A DNA stretch of 64,000 nt, from positions 163,155 through 227,154 of the forward strand of contig CAJCHZ010000047.1 of the NCBI GenBank assembly GCA_903970165.1, in the 5' to 3' direction. A program made the translations under genes and the position numbers. The notes under the pieces are model-generated. The model saw nothing but the letters and a program-made list of their open reading frames with translations. It was not told the DNA's origin and did not search any database. Each line of letters opens with the position of its first letter. Positions within the stretch are counted from its first letter, which is position 1. Shown piece after piece: positions 44,383 through 52,456 of the stretch. Source of the stretch: Betaproteobacteria bacterium. GTDB taxonomy: Bacteria > Acidobacteriota > Terriglobia > Acidiferrales > UBA7541.

Positions 44383-46302
44383 ATGCGCAATTGGTGTGCG
44401 GCAGCAGTGATGAGCGCTTTTTTTGTTTTGCCCGTATGCGCTCGGCAAAATAACAGCGGCACGGACGGCGGCGACGGTTCTGCGGCAGCGCCGGCGACGG
44501 CGGTGAAGGCTTCCGGCGATGTCGCCGTGGGAGACATTACGCCGGCTGCGCGCAATCTTTTCGCGCTTCCGGAATCCCCGCGCCCACAGCCATTTCCGTC
44601 GGGCACCGTGGGCAGTGCTGACTCCGCGCCGGGTCTTCTCGTCCCGAAATTTGAAGTGGCCGGTATGTTTAACTATGTGAACTATAATCCTGGGGATCCT
44701 TTCCAGACCTTCAGCGCTTACGGCGGATCGGGATCCTTCACGTGGAATGTGAATAAGTGGCTGGGCTTTACCGAGGAACTCGGCGGTCTCAGCTACAACC
44801 GCAACGTGAACGGATCCAGTATTCACGGCGGCCTCACCACTTTCCTCGCCGGCCCGCGCCTTAATATCCGCAAGTTCAAATACTTCGTCCCCTTTGGGGA
44901 ATTCCTTCTCGGCGGGACCCACGCCGGCGTTCCGCTGACGGGCACCAGCGGCCAGAGCTCTTTTTCCATCCTGGCGGGCGGCGGTGTGGATGTGGTTCTG
45001 ACCAAAAACATCGCCTGGCGATTCGCGGAAATTGACTACCTGATGACCAATTTTTCCGGTTCTTCCCTTGGCGGCAACGGTCGGCAGGACAACCTGCGCT
45101 TGGGGACGGGCATCGTGGTGCGCTTCGGTTTGCCCCATGAAGCACCTCCTGCTCCCGTGAATCACCCGCCGGTGGCGGCCTGCTCCGCGACGCCGACTTC
45201 CTTGTTTGCCGGATCGGGCGATACCGTCGCCGTTCACGTCAACGCTAGCGACCCAGATAACGACCCGCTCACCTACAGTTACACGGCAACCGCCGGGGCT
45301 GTGGATGGCAACGGTCCCGACGCGCGCTGGAACTCCTCTGGCGTCAACGAGGGTACTTACACGATCACCGCCAAGGTGGACGACGGCAAGGGCGGCACGA
45401 CTTCCTGCGCCACCGACATCACCGTCCAGCCGCGGCCCAACCGCCCGCCGACGGCTACTTTGTCCGTAGACCGCAGCCCCATCCATCCCGGTGAAAAAAC
45501 CGGAATCACCTGCACCGGCACGGACCCCGACGGCGATCCGCTGACCTACAGCTATTCCTCTTCCGGCGGCCAGATCTCCGGCAGCGGCACCAGCGCGCAG
45601 TTTGACGCCACCGGCCTCGCCCCCGGCAACTACACCGTGAAGTGCGTTGTGAACGACGGCCGCGGCGGCACCGGCGAAGCTTCTGGCAACGTCGAGGTGC
45701 AGGAAGCTCCGCAGGTTCACGAGCTGGAAGTAAAGCTGCGGCTCCATAGCATCTACTTCCCAACGGCACTGCCCTCGGTCGCAAGGCCAATGGGCGGGTT
45801 GCTGGCCAGCCAGGCGGTTACGCTGGACGTGCTGGCTGTCGACTTCAAGTCCTACCTCGCCTACCGACCGAATGCGCACCTCATTCTGGGCGGACATGCG
45901 GACATTCGCGGAGGCAAGGAGTACAACCAGTTGCTCTCCGAGCGCCGCGTGGAGAAAGCCAAGAGCTACCTCATCGAAAAGGGCGTTCCCGCCGATCACA
46001 TTGACACGAAGGCCTACGGCGAGGAACAGAACATGAGCGACGAAGAGGTCAAGAAGCTTCTCGAAGACGATCCGGACCTGACCCCGGCGGAAAAGAAGAC
46101 GTTCTTGGCTAACCTTCTGACCGTGCGGCTCGCCAACAACCGTCGCGTGGACGTAACCATCAGCACCACGGGTGAACAGTCCGTGCGGCGCTTCCCGTTC
46201 AACGCCAAGGATGCCTTGACCCTCTTAAGCCGCAAGGTCGGGGAAGGTGCGGCGGGTAACGCAAAGAAGCCCGCAGCCAAGAAACCGGCTCCAAAACCGT
46301 AA
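44383..46302 (+). CDS. OmpA-family outer-membrane protein with Ig/PKD-like repeats
   Basis: 639 aa, ATG 44383 with GGGAGAAG upstream. Signal peptide MRNWCAAAVMSAFFVLPVCA. N-terminal eight-strand barrel-like region (about 85-250; PKFEVAGMFNYVNYNPGDPFQTFSAYGGSG). Two PKD/cadherin-like repeats (about 255-445; VNASDPDNDPLTYSYTATAGAV and CTGTDPDGDPLTYSYSSSGG). C-terminal OmpA peptidoglycan-binding domain (about 455-600; LILGGHADIRGGKEYNQLLSERRVEKAKSYLIEKGV and NNRRVDV), followed by a Lys/Pro/Ala-rich tail. Likely anchors the outer membrane to the cell wall. A strong terminator follows. Confidence 0.92.
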   Translation: MRNWCAAAVMSAFFVLPVCARQNNSGTDGGDGSAAAPATAVKASGDVAVGDITPAARNLFALPESPRPQPFPSGTVGSADSAPGLLVPKFEVAGMFNYVNYNPGDPFQTFSAYGGSGSFTWNVNKWLGFTEELGGLSYNRNVNGSSIHGGLTTFLAGPRLNIRKFKYFVPFGEFLLGGTHAGVPLTGTSGQSSFSILAGGGVDVVLTKNIAWRFAEIDYLMTNFSGSSLGGNGRQDNLRLGTGIVVRFGLPHEAPPAPVNHPPVAACSATPTSLFAGSGDTVAVHVNASDPDNDPLTYSYTATAGAVDGNGPDARWNSSGVNEGTYTITAKVDDGKGGTTSCATDITVQPRPNRPPTATLSVDRSPIHPGEKTGITCTGTDPDGDPLTYSYSSSGGQISGSGTSAQFDATGLAPGNYTVKCVVNDGRGGTGEASGNVEVQEAPQVHELEVKLRLHSIYFPTALPSVARPMGGLLASQAVTLDVLAVDFKSYLAYRPNAHLILGGHADIRGGKEYNQLLSERRVEKAKSYLIEKGVPADHIDTKAYGEEQNMSDEEVKKLLEDDPDLTPAEKKTFLANLLTVRLANNRRVDVTISTTGEQSVRRFPFNAKDALTLLSRKVGEGAAGNAKKPAAKKPAPKP

Positions 46303-46341
46303 CCTGTCGCAATCAGACTGGTTGCACGGCATCAACCTACG

Positions 46342-46384
46342 CGGGCTCTCCTGGAACGCTTTCAGGAGAGCCCGTAGCTTTTTG
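46342..46384 (+). terminator. Rho-independent terminator after OmpA-family gene
   Basis: CGGGCTCTCCTG (46342-46353) pairs perfectly with CAGGAGAGCCCG (46363-46374) around a 9-nt loop, followed by TAGCTTTTT. Confidence 0.9.
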
Positions 46385-46451
46385 ATGGAGGTTCGAGACA
46401 AAGAAGCGAACCTGGGGAAAAGACTTCGGAGAACAATATCCTTTCCCATTC

Positions 46452-46483
46452 CCAAAATGGAAATCGGCCCAGTTCCATTTTGG
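46452..46483. promoter_or_regulatory. 11-bp inverted repeat upstream of NtrC-type regulator
   Basis: CCAAAATGGAA (46452-46462) and TTCCATTTTGG (46473-46483) form a perfect dyad with a 10-bp spacer. A second dyad, AGTTCCA / TGGAACT (46471-46477 and 46491-46497), overlaps the right arm. No T tract, so an operator is more likely than a terminator. It lies about 200 bp before the regulator's start. Confidence 0.6.
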
Positions 46484-46681
46484 CAAAGCACTGGAACTTA
46501 AGAGATTACCGGCGTTCTTCTGGTCCCTGCGGTGTTCTTCCCGTCCTCAGAAATTCCCGAATCTGAAATTAACTCTTTGGTGATACTATTCATAACTCGT
46601 TGATTGCAGAATCATTAAACTCCTTTTCCCTATTTGGTACTGCGGGTGCAAATGAAACACCGCAACTCCCCAGCGAGGTGA

Positions 46682-48076
46682 ATGCCAATGAGCGAAGAAG
46701 CAGGCGTCCAGCGCGCCGCGATTCCCATCACCGTTCTTGTCGTGGAAGACGAAGACAGCACCCGCAAACTCTGCGCGGACGTCGCCGAATCCTGCGGCAT
46801 GAAAGCCATCGTCGTCGCCACGGTAGAGGAAGCGTTGCGCCGCCTCGAGACCCACGCGATCGATATCGTTGTGACCGATCTGATTCTTCCTCCCTCGAGC
46901 GGCCTCGAGCTGCTAAAGCAGGTTCACGAAATGTACCCGCAGATCGCCGTCGTGGTGCTCACACAATACGGAACCATTGACTCCGCGGTGGCCGCCACGC
47001 GCATGGGCGCGGTGGATTACGTGACAAAGCCCTTTCACATCGAGGATCTACGCGCGCGTCTTGAGCGTGTGGCCCGCGACATGGACCTCGACCGCGAGAA
47101 CCGCCTCCTGCGCGAACAGCTCCGGTCCAAGCCCGGCTTCGGCGGCATGATCGGCGTCTCCGCGAAGATGCAGCGCGTCTATAAAATGATTGAAAAGGTC
47201 AGCCAGCACGAATATCCCGTTTTGATTCTCGGCGAAAGCGGCACCGGCAAGGAACTCGTCGCCAAGAGCATTCATTATTCCGGCATTCGCAAGGACCGTC
47301 CCTTCGCGCCCGTGGATTGTTCTTCGCTCGTGCCCACGCTCATCGAATCGGAACTCTTCGGCTATGTAAAGGGCGCGTTCACCGGCGCCATGCAATCGAA
47401 ACAGGGCCTCCTCGAAGCCGCGCAGGGCGGCACGCTGTTCCTCGACGAAATCGGCGACATGCCCGTGGACCTGCAGGCCAAGCTCCTGCGCGCCTTGCAG
47501 GAGCGCGAGGTGAAACCGGTCGGATCGACCGAGCGCCGCCATATCAACGTGCGCATCATCGCCGCAACCAACCGCGATCTCGAATCCGCCATCCGCACGG
47601 GAGCCTTTCGGCAAGACCTTTACTTCCGCCTCAACGTCGTACAGCTGAAACTTCCTCCGCTCCGCGAGCGCAAAAGCGACATTCAGCTTCTGGTCACTGC
47701 GTTTCTCGAAAAATTCTCCGACCCGCACGGCCCATCGCGCGCCATCTCCGACGACGCCATGCGACGCCTCATCGCCTACGATTGGCCCGGCAACGTGCGC
47801 GAACTCGAAAACGCCATCGAACGCGCCGTGGCCATGGGCTCCGGCCCTATCGTGCACGTCGGCGATTTGCCGTCGAGTCTCCACTATCCCAGCAGCGAAC
47901 GCGTTCCAGAAAAGGACGAGCTGCTGCCTATGGAAGAACTCGAACGCCGCGCCATCCTGCGCACGTTACGCGAAACCGGCGGCGACAAACTGGCCGCCGC
48001 GCGCATGCTCGGCATAGGAAAGACCACGCTCTACCGCAAGCTCAAGCAATACCAGATGGAGCACGTCGAGCCATAA
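46682..48076 (+). CDS. Sigma-54-dependent response regulator (NtrC type)
   Basis: 464 aa. Receiver domain about 18-135 (VLVVEDEDS; phosphoacceptor Asp in VVTDLILP; Lys in VTKPF). AAA+ domain about 150-385 with Walker A GESGTGKE, the sigma-54 contact loop GAFTGA, Walker B GGTLFLDEIGD and the R-finger region. C-terminal Fis-type HTH (ILRTLRETGGDKLAAARMLGIGKTTLYRKLKQY). Start could also be ATG 46688. Drives sigma-54 promoters when phosphorylated, probably by the hybrid kinase encoded 365 bp downstream. Confidence 0.95.
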   Translation: MPMSEEAGVQRAAIPITVLVVEDEDSTRKLCADVAESCGMKAIVVATVEEALRRLETHAIDIVVTDLILPPSSGLELLKQVHEMYPQIAVVVLTQYGTIDSAVAATRMGAVDYVTKPFHIEDLRARLERVARDMDLDRENRLLREQLRSKPGFGGMIGVSAKMQRVYKMIEKVSQHEYPVLILGESGTGKELVAKSIHYSGIRKDRPFAPVDCSSLVPTLIESELFGYVKGAFTGAMQSKQGLLEAAQGGTLFLDEIGDMPVDLQAKLLRALQEREVKPVGSTERRHINVRIIAATNRDLESAIRTGAFRQDLYFRLNVVQLKLPPLRERKSDIQLLVTAFLEKFSDPHGPSRAISDDAMRRLIAYDWPGNVRELENAIERAVAMGSGPIVHVGDLPSSLHYPSSERVPEKDELLPMEELERRAILRTLRETGGDKLAAARMLGIGKTTLYRKLKQYQMEHVEP

Positions 48077-48440
48077 CTTTTCCGCAAGCACTTTTCGGAC
48101 GCGGAACTTTTTGCCCGAAGACATTTTTTCGTCCTCATTTTTCGCTCTTGCTCTACTCCGGAACCTCTCCGTCCCTTCTTCCTCATCGCTACCCGTGTTC
48201 TGTTCTCTACGGGAAAGCGCCTCCGGTCCACTCTGGGAATGACCAGCGGCGCCCCTCCCGGCATGGGACTCCGGCCTTCCGGAAGCCTCGTCCGTGTCCT
48301 CTCTAACTCGATGATTTAAAGCGGATTACGCAACAGGCAAGTTGGGCCTGCCAGTGCATAGGTCTTCTCTGAAGGAGCAAGTCTCTGGGCGGCCTTTTCG
48401 TGCCCCTGCCTTTGGAAAGAGCCTGTCCTGAAACTTCGAC
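48077..48440. other. Intergenic region, no gene recognised
   Basis: 364 bp between the NtrC-type and kinase genes, pyrimidine-rich on the plus strand to about 48180. No convincing sigma-54 (-24/-12) promoter or RNA structure found by eye. Confidence 0.4.
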
Positions 48441-51400
48441 ATGTGGGCCTGGCGAAAAAACCAAAAAGAAGAAACCGACTGGCAAGGCGCGGCCCGCGCC
48501 GGCCTGTCCGGTGCTTCGCGCGAAACGCTCATGCGCGAGGCGCTGCACACGCTCGCCAGGGATGGCCGCTCGGACCGCATCGGTGTCTGGCTCGAACCGC
48601 AAACTGCCGCCCCTTCTGACGCTAACACACCAGCCGTTCTTCGCGGCATGCTCTGGGAAGCCAACGGCGAGCCCACGCCTTCCGACTGGGGAAAGCTCTC
48701 GCTCGAGCCGCCTCTTCCGCTCGAACTTATGGCCTTCGCCAAACCTGTCGAACAGGATCTCGACACCACGCAAATCATCGGACCGCTCCTTGGCATGCGC
48801 CACGCTCTCTGGACTCCCATTCAGGGAACGAACCAGCTTCACGGCATGCTGCTCCACGCGTCCCACAGCAAACCGGCCAGCCGGCCCCGCGAGCTGGCCG
48901 GCGCGGTAGCCGCTGAACTCGCGCTGGTCCTCGATTGGGAACAGGAGAAACGCCTCGCCCGCGAGTGCCTCCACGACATCCGCCTCAACCAGCAGATTCT
49001 CGAGGCTCTGGGCGGCAACGCTTCGAGCGACACCATCCTTTCGCAAATCGCCGCCGCTTGTACCGAAATCTCCGCCGATGGCTCCGGTCCCGGAGCTTCC
49101 TTTGCCGTGATCGGCTACCTGCCCAGATCAAACGCCGCTCCGGAGGAAATGGAATTTGTCTGGGAAAGCGGCGACCCGCAGTGGACTCGTTCCGTCGAAC
49201 GCGAACCGCTTTCCGCACTTTGGAGGGAAGCGCTCGCCGGCGGACGCGTCGAGGGACTAGAGCCGCCTCCGTCGTGGACCCGCGAAGGATTGGCGCGGCT
49301 CGTAGCCATCCCTTTGCTCTTCTCAGGAGAACCGCTCGGCGTTCTCCTCGCCGGCATCCCGCAGAAATCTTCTTCTCTGGCCACGCTGGAGCGCATCGAG
49401 ATGCGCTCCGCGTTCGCCGCCTCCGCTTTGCAGCGCCGCCGGCTGCATGCCGAGAGCAACCGCCGCGCCGCGCGCCGTCAGGCGCTTCTCGAATCCAGCT
49501 CGGAAGCCACGGTGCTCCTCGATGCGCGCGGCCGCATCGCCAGCCTGAACCGCAGCGCGAGACTCATCCTGGGCGAAACGCTCGCCGAACGCGCCTCGGC
49601 GGCTCAGCGAGAGCAGCCTCCGACCGCTTCCAGCACGGATCCTGCCGAGACTTCCAGCCAAACTCTCAATTGGTGCCTCGGCGCCAGTTTCTCAACCCTC
49701 TTTTCCGCCAGAGAACAGTCCTCTGTCGAAGAGTGGCTGGCTCGCGCCCTTGCCGGAGAGCGCGACAAAGCCGTGGGCGCTCTCGAAGCTTGCGAAGCGG
49801 AGCTCGTCAACGGCCACCGCGTGGTTCTGCGCGCTCCTATCGCCGCCGCGGATGATCTCGTCGCGGTAGTCCTCGGCGCTTCTCCGATGCAGGAAGCTGC
49901 CGATCAGCGCACCCGCTCCGCCGCGGAACTTCATAACGTCCTGGAATGGGTCGAGGAAGGCATTCTGCTCTTCGGCGCCAACCAGAGTGTGCGTGCCATG
50001 AATACGCGCTTCGCGCAGATCAGTGGGCTCACTCCCGAGGACGCCGCGACCTGTTCGACACTGGACGGCCTGATCGCGCGGCTCGCGGACCGCGCCGCCG
50101 AACCCGAAGCGTTTGCCCGCCGCTGGCGCGAACTTGCCCGCGGCGAGGGCGGCACGCGCGAAGAACTGCACCTCGCCCGCCCAATCCCGCGCGTCCTCGA
50201 GCGCTCCGCGCGTCCCGTCCTGGACCACATGGGCCGGCACCTCGGGCGCGTCGAAATTTACCGCGACCTCACCGCCCAGCGCGTCTTCCAGGCTAAGCTC
50301 CTGCAGACCGAAAAGCTCGCCGCGCTCGGCCAGATGATGACCGGTGTGGCTCACGAACTGAGCAATCCTCTCACCAGCATTCTGGGCTATGCGCAGCGCC
50401 TCCTCGTCCGCAAGGATCTCGCCGGACGCACCGAGGAAGCCCGTCAGATTTACCAGGAAGCGGAACGCGCCGGCACTATCCTGCGCCAACTCCTGCTCAC
50501 GGCCCGTGAAGCGCGTCCAGAGCGCAAGAAGGTGGCGCTCAATCAAATCGTTCTCCGCGCCATGGAACTCCAGCGTTTCGGCTCCGCCGCGGAAAAAATC
50601 CGCATCGAGCTGGACCTCGATCCCACTCTTCCCTTTGTCGCCGGCGATCCCGGCCAGCTCCAGCAGGTCCTGATGAACCTGATCGGCAACGCCCGCCAGG
50701 CCATCGTGCAGCAAGGCACTGCCGGCACCATCCGGCTGCGCACCGCGTTTGAAGGGCGCCGCGTTCTGCTACAGGTGATCGACGACGGTCCCGGCATCCC
50801 CCAGACGATTCTCGCGCGCATCTTCGATCCCTTTTTTACAACCAAGCCGGCCGGCGTTGGCACCGGCCTGGGCCTTTCCATCGTCCTCAGCGTCGTCCGC
50901 GAACATGGCGGCCAGGTCAAAGTGGCAAGCCCTCCCGAACGCGGCGCCGTCTTTTCCGTGGAGCTGCCCGTGGTTTCGGAGGCCGCGTTCGAGGCGCTTC
51001 CCGACGGTGTGGAGAGCGCGGAAGAGCGCCCTGCCGTTCTCCCTGCGCCTGGCGGCCGAAAAAGCCGTGCGCATGGCTCGGCAACTTCGCACGTAAGTTC
51101 TCACGCCACGTCCCACAACAGTGGGCGGCACTCGCCGCGCAGCGCGCACCGTGGCACACGAATCCTGGTCGTCGAAGACGAGCCCACGGTGGCTCGCCTG
51201 ATTGCCGATGTCCTCGAAGACGAAGGCCTCCACGTGGAGGTGCTCTTCGACGGCCGGGAAGCTCTGGAACGTGCGGCGCGCGAGCCCTTTGACCTGGTGA
51301 TTTGCGACATGAAAATGCCGGGTCTCGACGGCCAGCAGTTTTTCCAGTCGCTGGCGCGTGCCCGCAACCCCCTGAAGGAAAAGTTCCTGTTCGTGACCGG

Positions 51401-51563
51401 CGACGTCATCGCCCAGCAGACCCAGGAATTTCTGGAACGCAATCTTATTCCGCACGTGGCGAAGCCCTTCCGCGTCGAGGAACTCACCGAAAAAGTCTTT
51501 GGCCTGCTTGATGGCCATCTGGTACGTGGAGGCCGCGCTGCGGCTGCCCGGAAAGCGCATTGA
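48441..51563 (+). CDS. Hybrid sensor histidine kinase (GAF, PAS, HisKA, HATPase, receiver)
   Basis: 1040 aa, no clear transmembrane helix, so cytosolic sensing. GAF-like regions lie at about 30-175 and 190-340. PAS domains lie at about 345-415 (SEATVLLDARGRIASLNRSARLIL) and 490-610 (EEGILLFGANQSVRAMNTRFAQISG). HisKA follows, with H-box VAHELSNPLTSILGYAQ (His about 637), then HATPase with N box LMNLIGNARQA, VIDDGPGIP and GTGLGLSI. A Ser/His/Gly linker leads to a receiver (about 905-1025; VVEDEPT, Asp about 955 in VICDMKMPG, Lys in VAKPF). Its stop lies three bases before the next gene's start. Confidence 0.95.
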   Translation: MWAWRKNQKEETDWQGAARAGLSGASRETLMREALHTLARDGRSDRIGVWLEPQTAAPSDANTPAVLRGMLWEANGEPTPSDWGKLSLEPPLPLELMAFAKPVEQDLDTTQIIGPLLGMRHALWTPIQGTNQLHGMLLHASHSKPASRPRELAGAVAAELALVLDWEQEKRLARECLHDIRLNQQILEALGGNASSDTILSQIAAACTEISADGSGPGASFAVIGYLPRSNAAPEEMEFVWESGDPQWTRSVEREPLSALWREALAGGRVEGLEPPPSWTREGLARLVAIPLLFSGEPLGVLLAGIPQKSSSLATLERIEMRSAFAASALQRRRLHAESNRRAARRQALLESSSEATVLLDARGRIASLNRSARLILGETLAERASAAQREQPPTASSTDPAETSSQTLNWCLGASFSTLFSAREQSSVEEWLARALAGERDKAVGALEACEAELVNGHRVVLRAPIAAADDLVAVVLGASPMQEAADQRTRSAAELHNVLEWVEEGILLFGANQSVRAMNTRFAQISGLTPEDAATCSTLDGLIARLADRAAEPEAFARRWRELARGEGGTREELHLARPIPRVLERSARPVLDHMGRHLGRVEIYRDLTAQRVFQAKLLQTEKLAALGQMMTGVAHELSNPLTSILGYAQRLLVRKDLAGRTEEARQIYQEAERAGTILRQLLLTAREARPERKKVALNQIVLRAMELQRFGSAAEKIRIELDLDPTLPFVAGDPGQLQQVLMNLIGNARQAIVQQGTAGTIRLRTAFEGRRVLLQVIDDGPGIPQTILARIFDPFFTTKPAGVGTGLGLSIVLSVVREHGGQVKVASPPERGAVFSVELPVVSEAAFEALPDGVESAEERPAVLPAPGGRKSRAHGSATSHVSSHATSHNSGRHSPRSAHRGTRILVVEDEPTVARLIADVLEDEGLHVEVLFDGREALERAAREPFDLVICDMKMPGLDGQQFFQSLARARNPLKEKFLFVTGDVIAQQTQEFLERNLIPHVAKPFRVEELTEKVFGLLDGHLVRGGRAAAARKAH

Positions 51564-51566
51564 GAA

Positions 51567-52280
51567 ATGGATACTCTAATGACTCCTCGGGAACAAACGA
51601 TTCTGCTGGTAAGCGATGACGCTACATTCCGCGCCGCGGCGCGCCATGAACTGGAAACCGCCGATGAGCGGCGGCACGTCTCTGCGGTCAGCACCGTGGA
51701 CGCCGCGCGGCGCATTGTGGAAGGCGCCGCACCTACAGTGATTTTGCTTTCGGAAGCCGCCGTTGCCGCGGACCATGGCGGCTCCTCCGGACATTCGCAA
51801 AGCCTCGATCTGGCCGTCTCGTCGCTGGCCAGCTACGCGCCCGTGGTTGTTATCGGAGACGCGGAACACCAGACGGAACTCTCCCGCTTGGTGGCCGCAG
51901 GCGCTGCCGACTACGTGGTGCGCACCGATGAATCCCTCACCGTCGCGCTCGGTCTGGTCGAACGGCGTTTGCGCAAGGCGCAGATCGCCTTGCAAACCTC
52001 GGCTCCCGGGCACGAACCGCGCGAAGTGCCGCGAATGGAAACCGTTCTGGAACTGAACCGCGAGGACTTCGGCGAAGTGCTTCGCCACGAGCTTAACAAC
52101 CCGCTCACCGGGATTCTCGGCAATGCTGAACTCTTGCTCTCCGAAATCAAACGCAAAAGCGACGGCCGCATGCCGCAGGGCGCTCCTGAGCGTCTTGAAA
52201 CCATCGCCGCGCTCGCTGTCCGCCTTCGCGAAACGGTTCGGCGCCTCAGCCAGGAATGGGACCTGCGCCGTCCGTCCTGA
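51567..52280 (+). CDS. Degenerate receiver fused to a histidine-kinase DHp/H-box domain, no ATPase
   Basis: 237 aa. Residues 10-135 keep the receiver fold and acidic pair (VSDD, D17/D18). The phosphoacceptor Asp is replaced by S62 (VILLSEAA), the switch Thr by Gly (VVIGDAE) and the active-site Lys by R119 (YVVRTDE). Residues 165-230 form a HisKA-type dimerisation domain with H174 in the H-box RHELNNPLTGILGNAELLL. It resembles that of the upstream kinase (HELSNPLTSILGYAQ). No HATPase follows. It may be a phosphotransfer intermediate or a decoy partner of the kinase. Start ATG 51567 or 51579. Confidence 0.82.
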   Translation: MDTLMTPREQTILLVSDDATFRAAARHELETADERRHVSAVSTVDAARRIVEGAAPTVILLSEAAVAADHGGSSGHSQSLDLAVSSLASYAPVVVIGDAEHQTELSRLVAAGAADYVVRTDESLTVALGLVERRLRKAQIALQTSAPGHEPREVPRMETVLELNREDFGEVLRHELNNPLTGILGNAELLLSEIKRKSDGRMPQGAPERLETIAALAVRLRETVRRLSQEWDLRRPS

Positions 52281-52456
52281 AACAGCCCGCAGATTTTTAC
52301 GCGAAAACAAATGACGCCATTGCTTTGTCTTCGTTGCTAAGGGCGGAGCCCGGCCGCCCTTCACAACCTTTCCGCATACAAGCTTCTCTTTTCAACTTTC
52401 CGTACTCCTGCTAGGCTTACCCCCAGCAAAGTGGACAGTTCCACGCGCCTCAGACT

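Noticed and set aside
46473..46490. Sigma-54 promoter (TTGGCA followed by GC) before the NtrC-type gene
   Set aside because: Spacing between GG and GC does not fit the -24/-12 rule, and the bases are part of a better inverted repeat.
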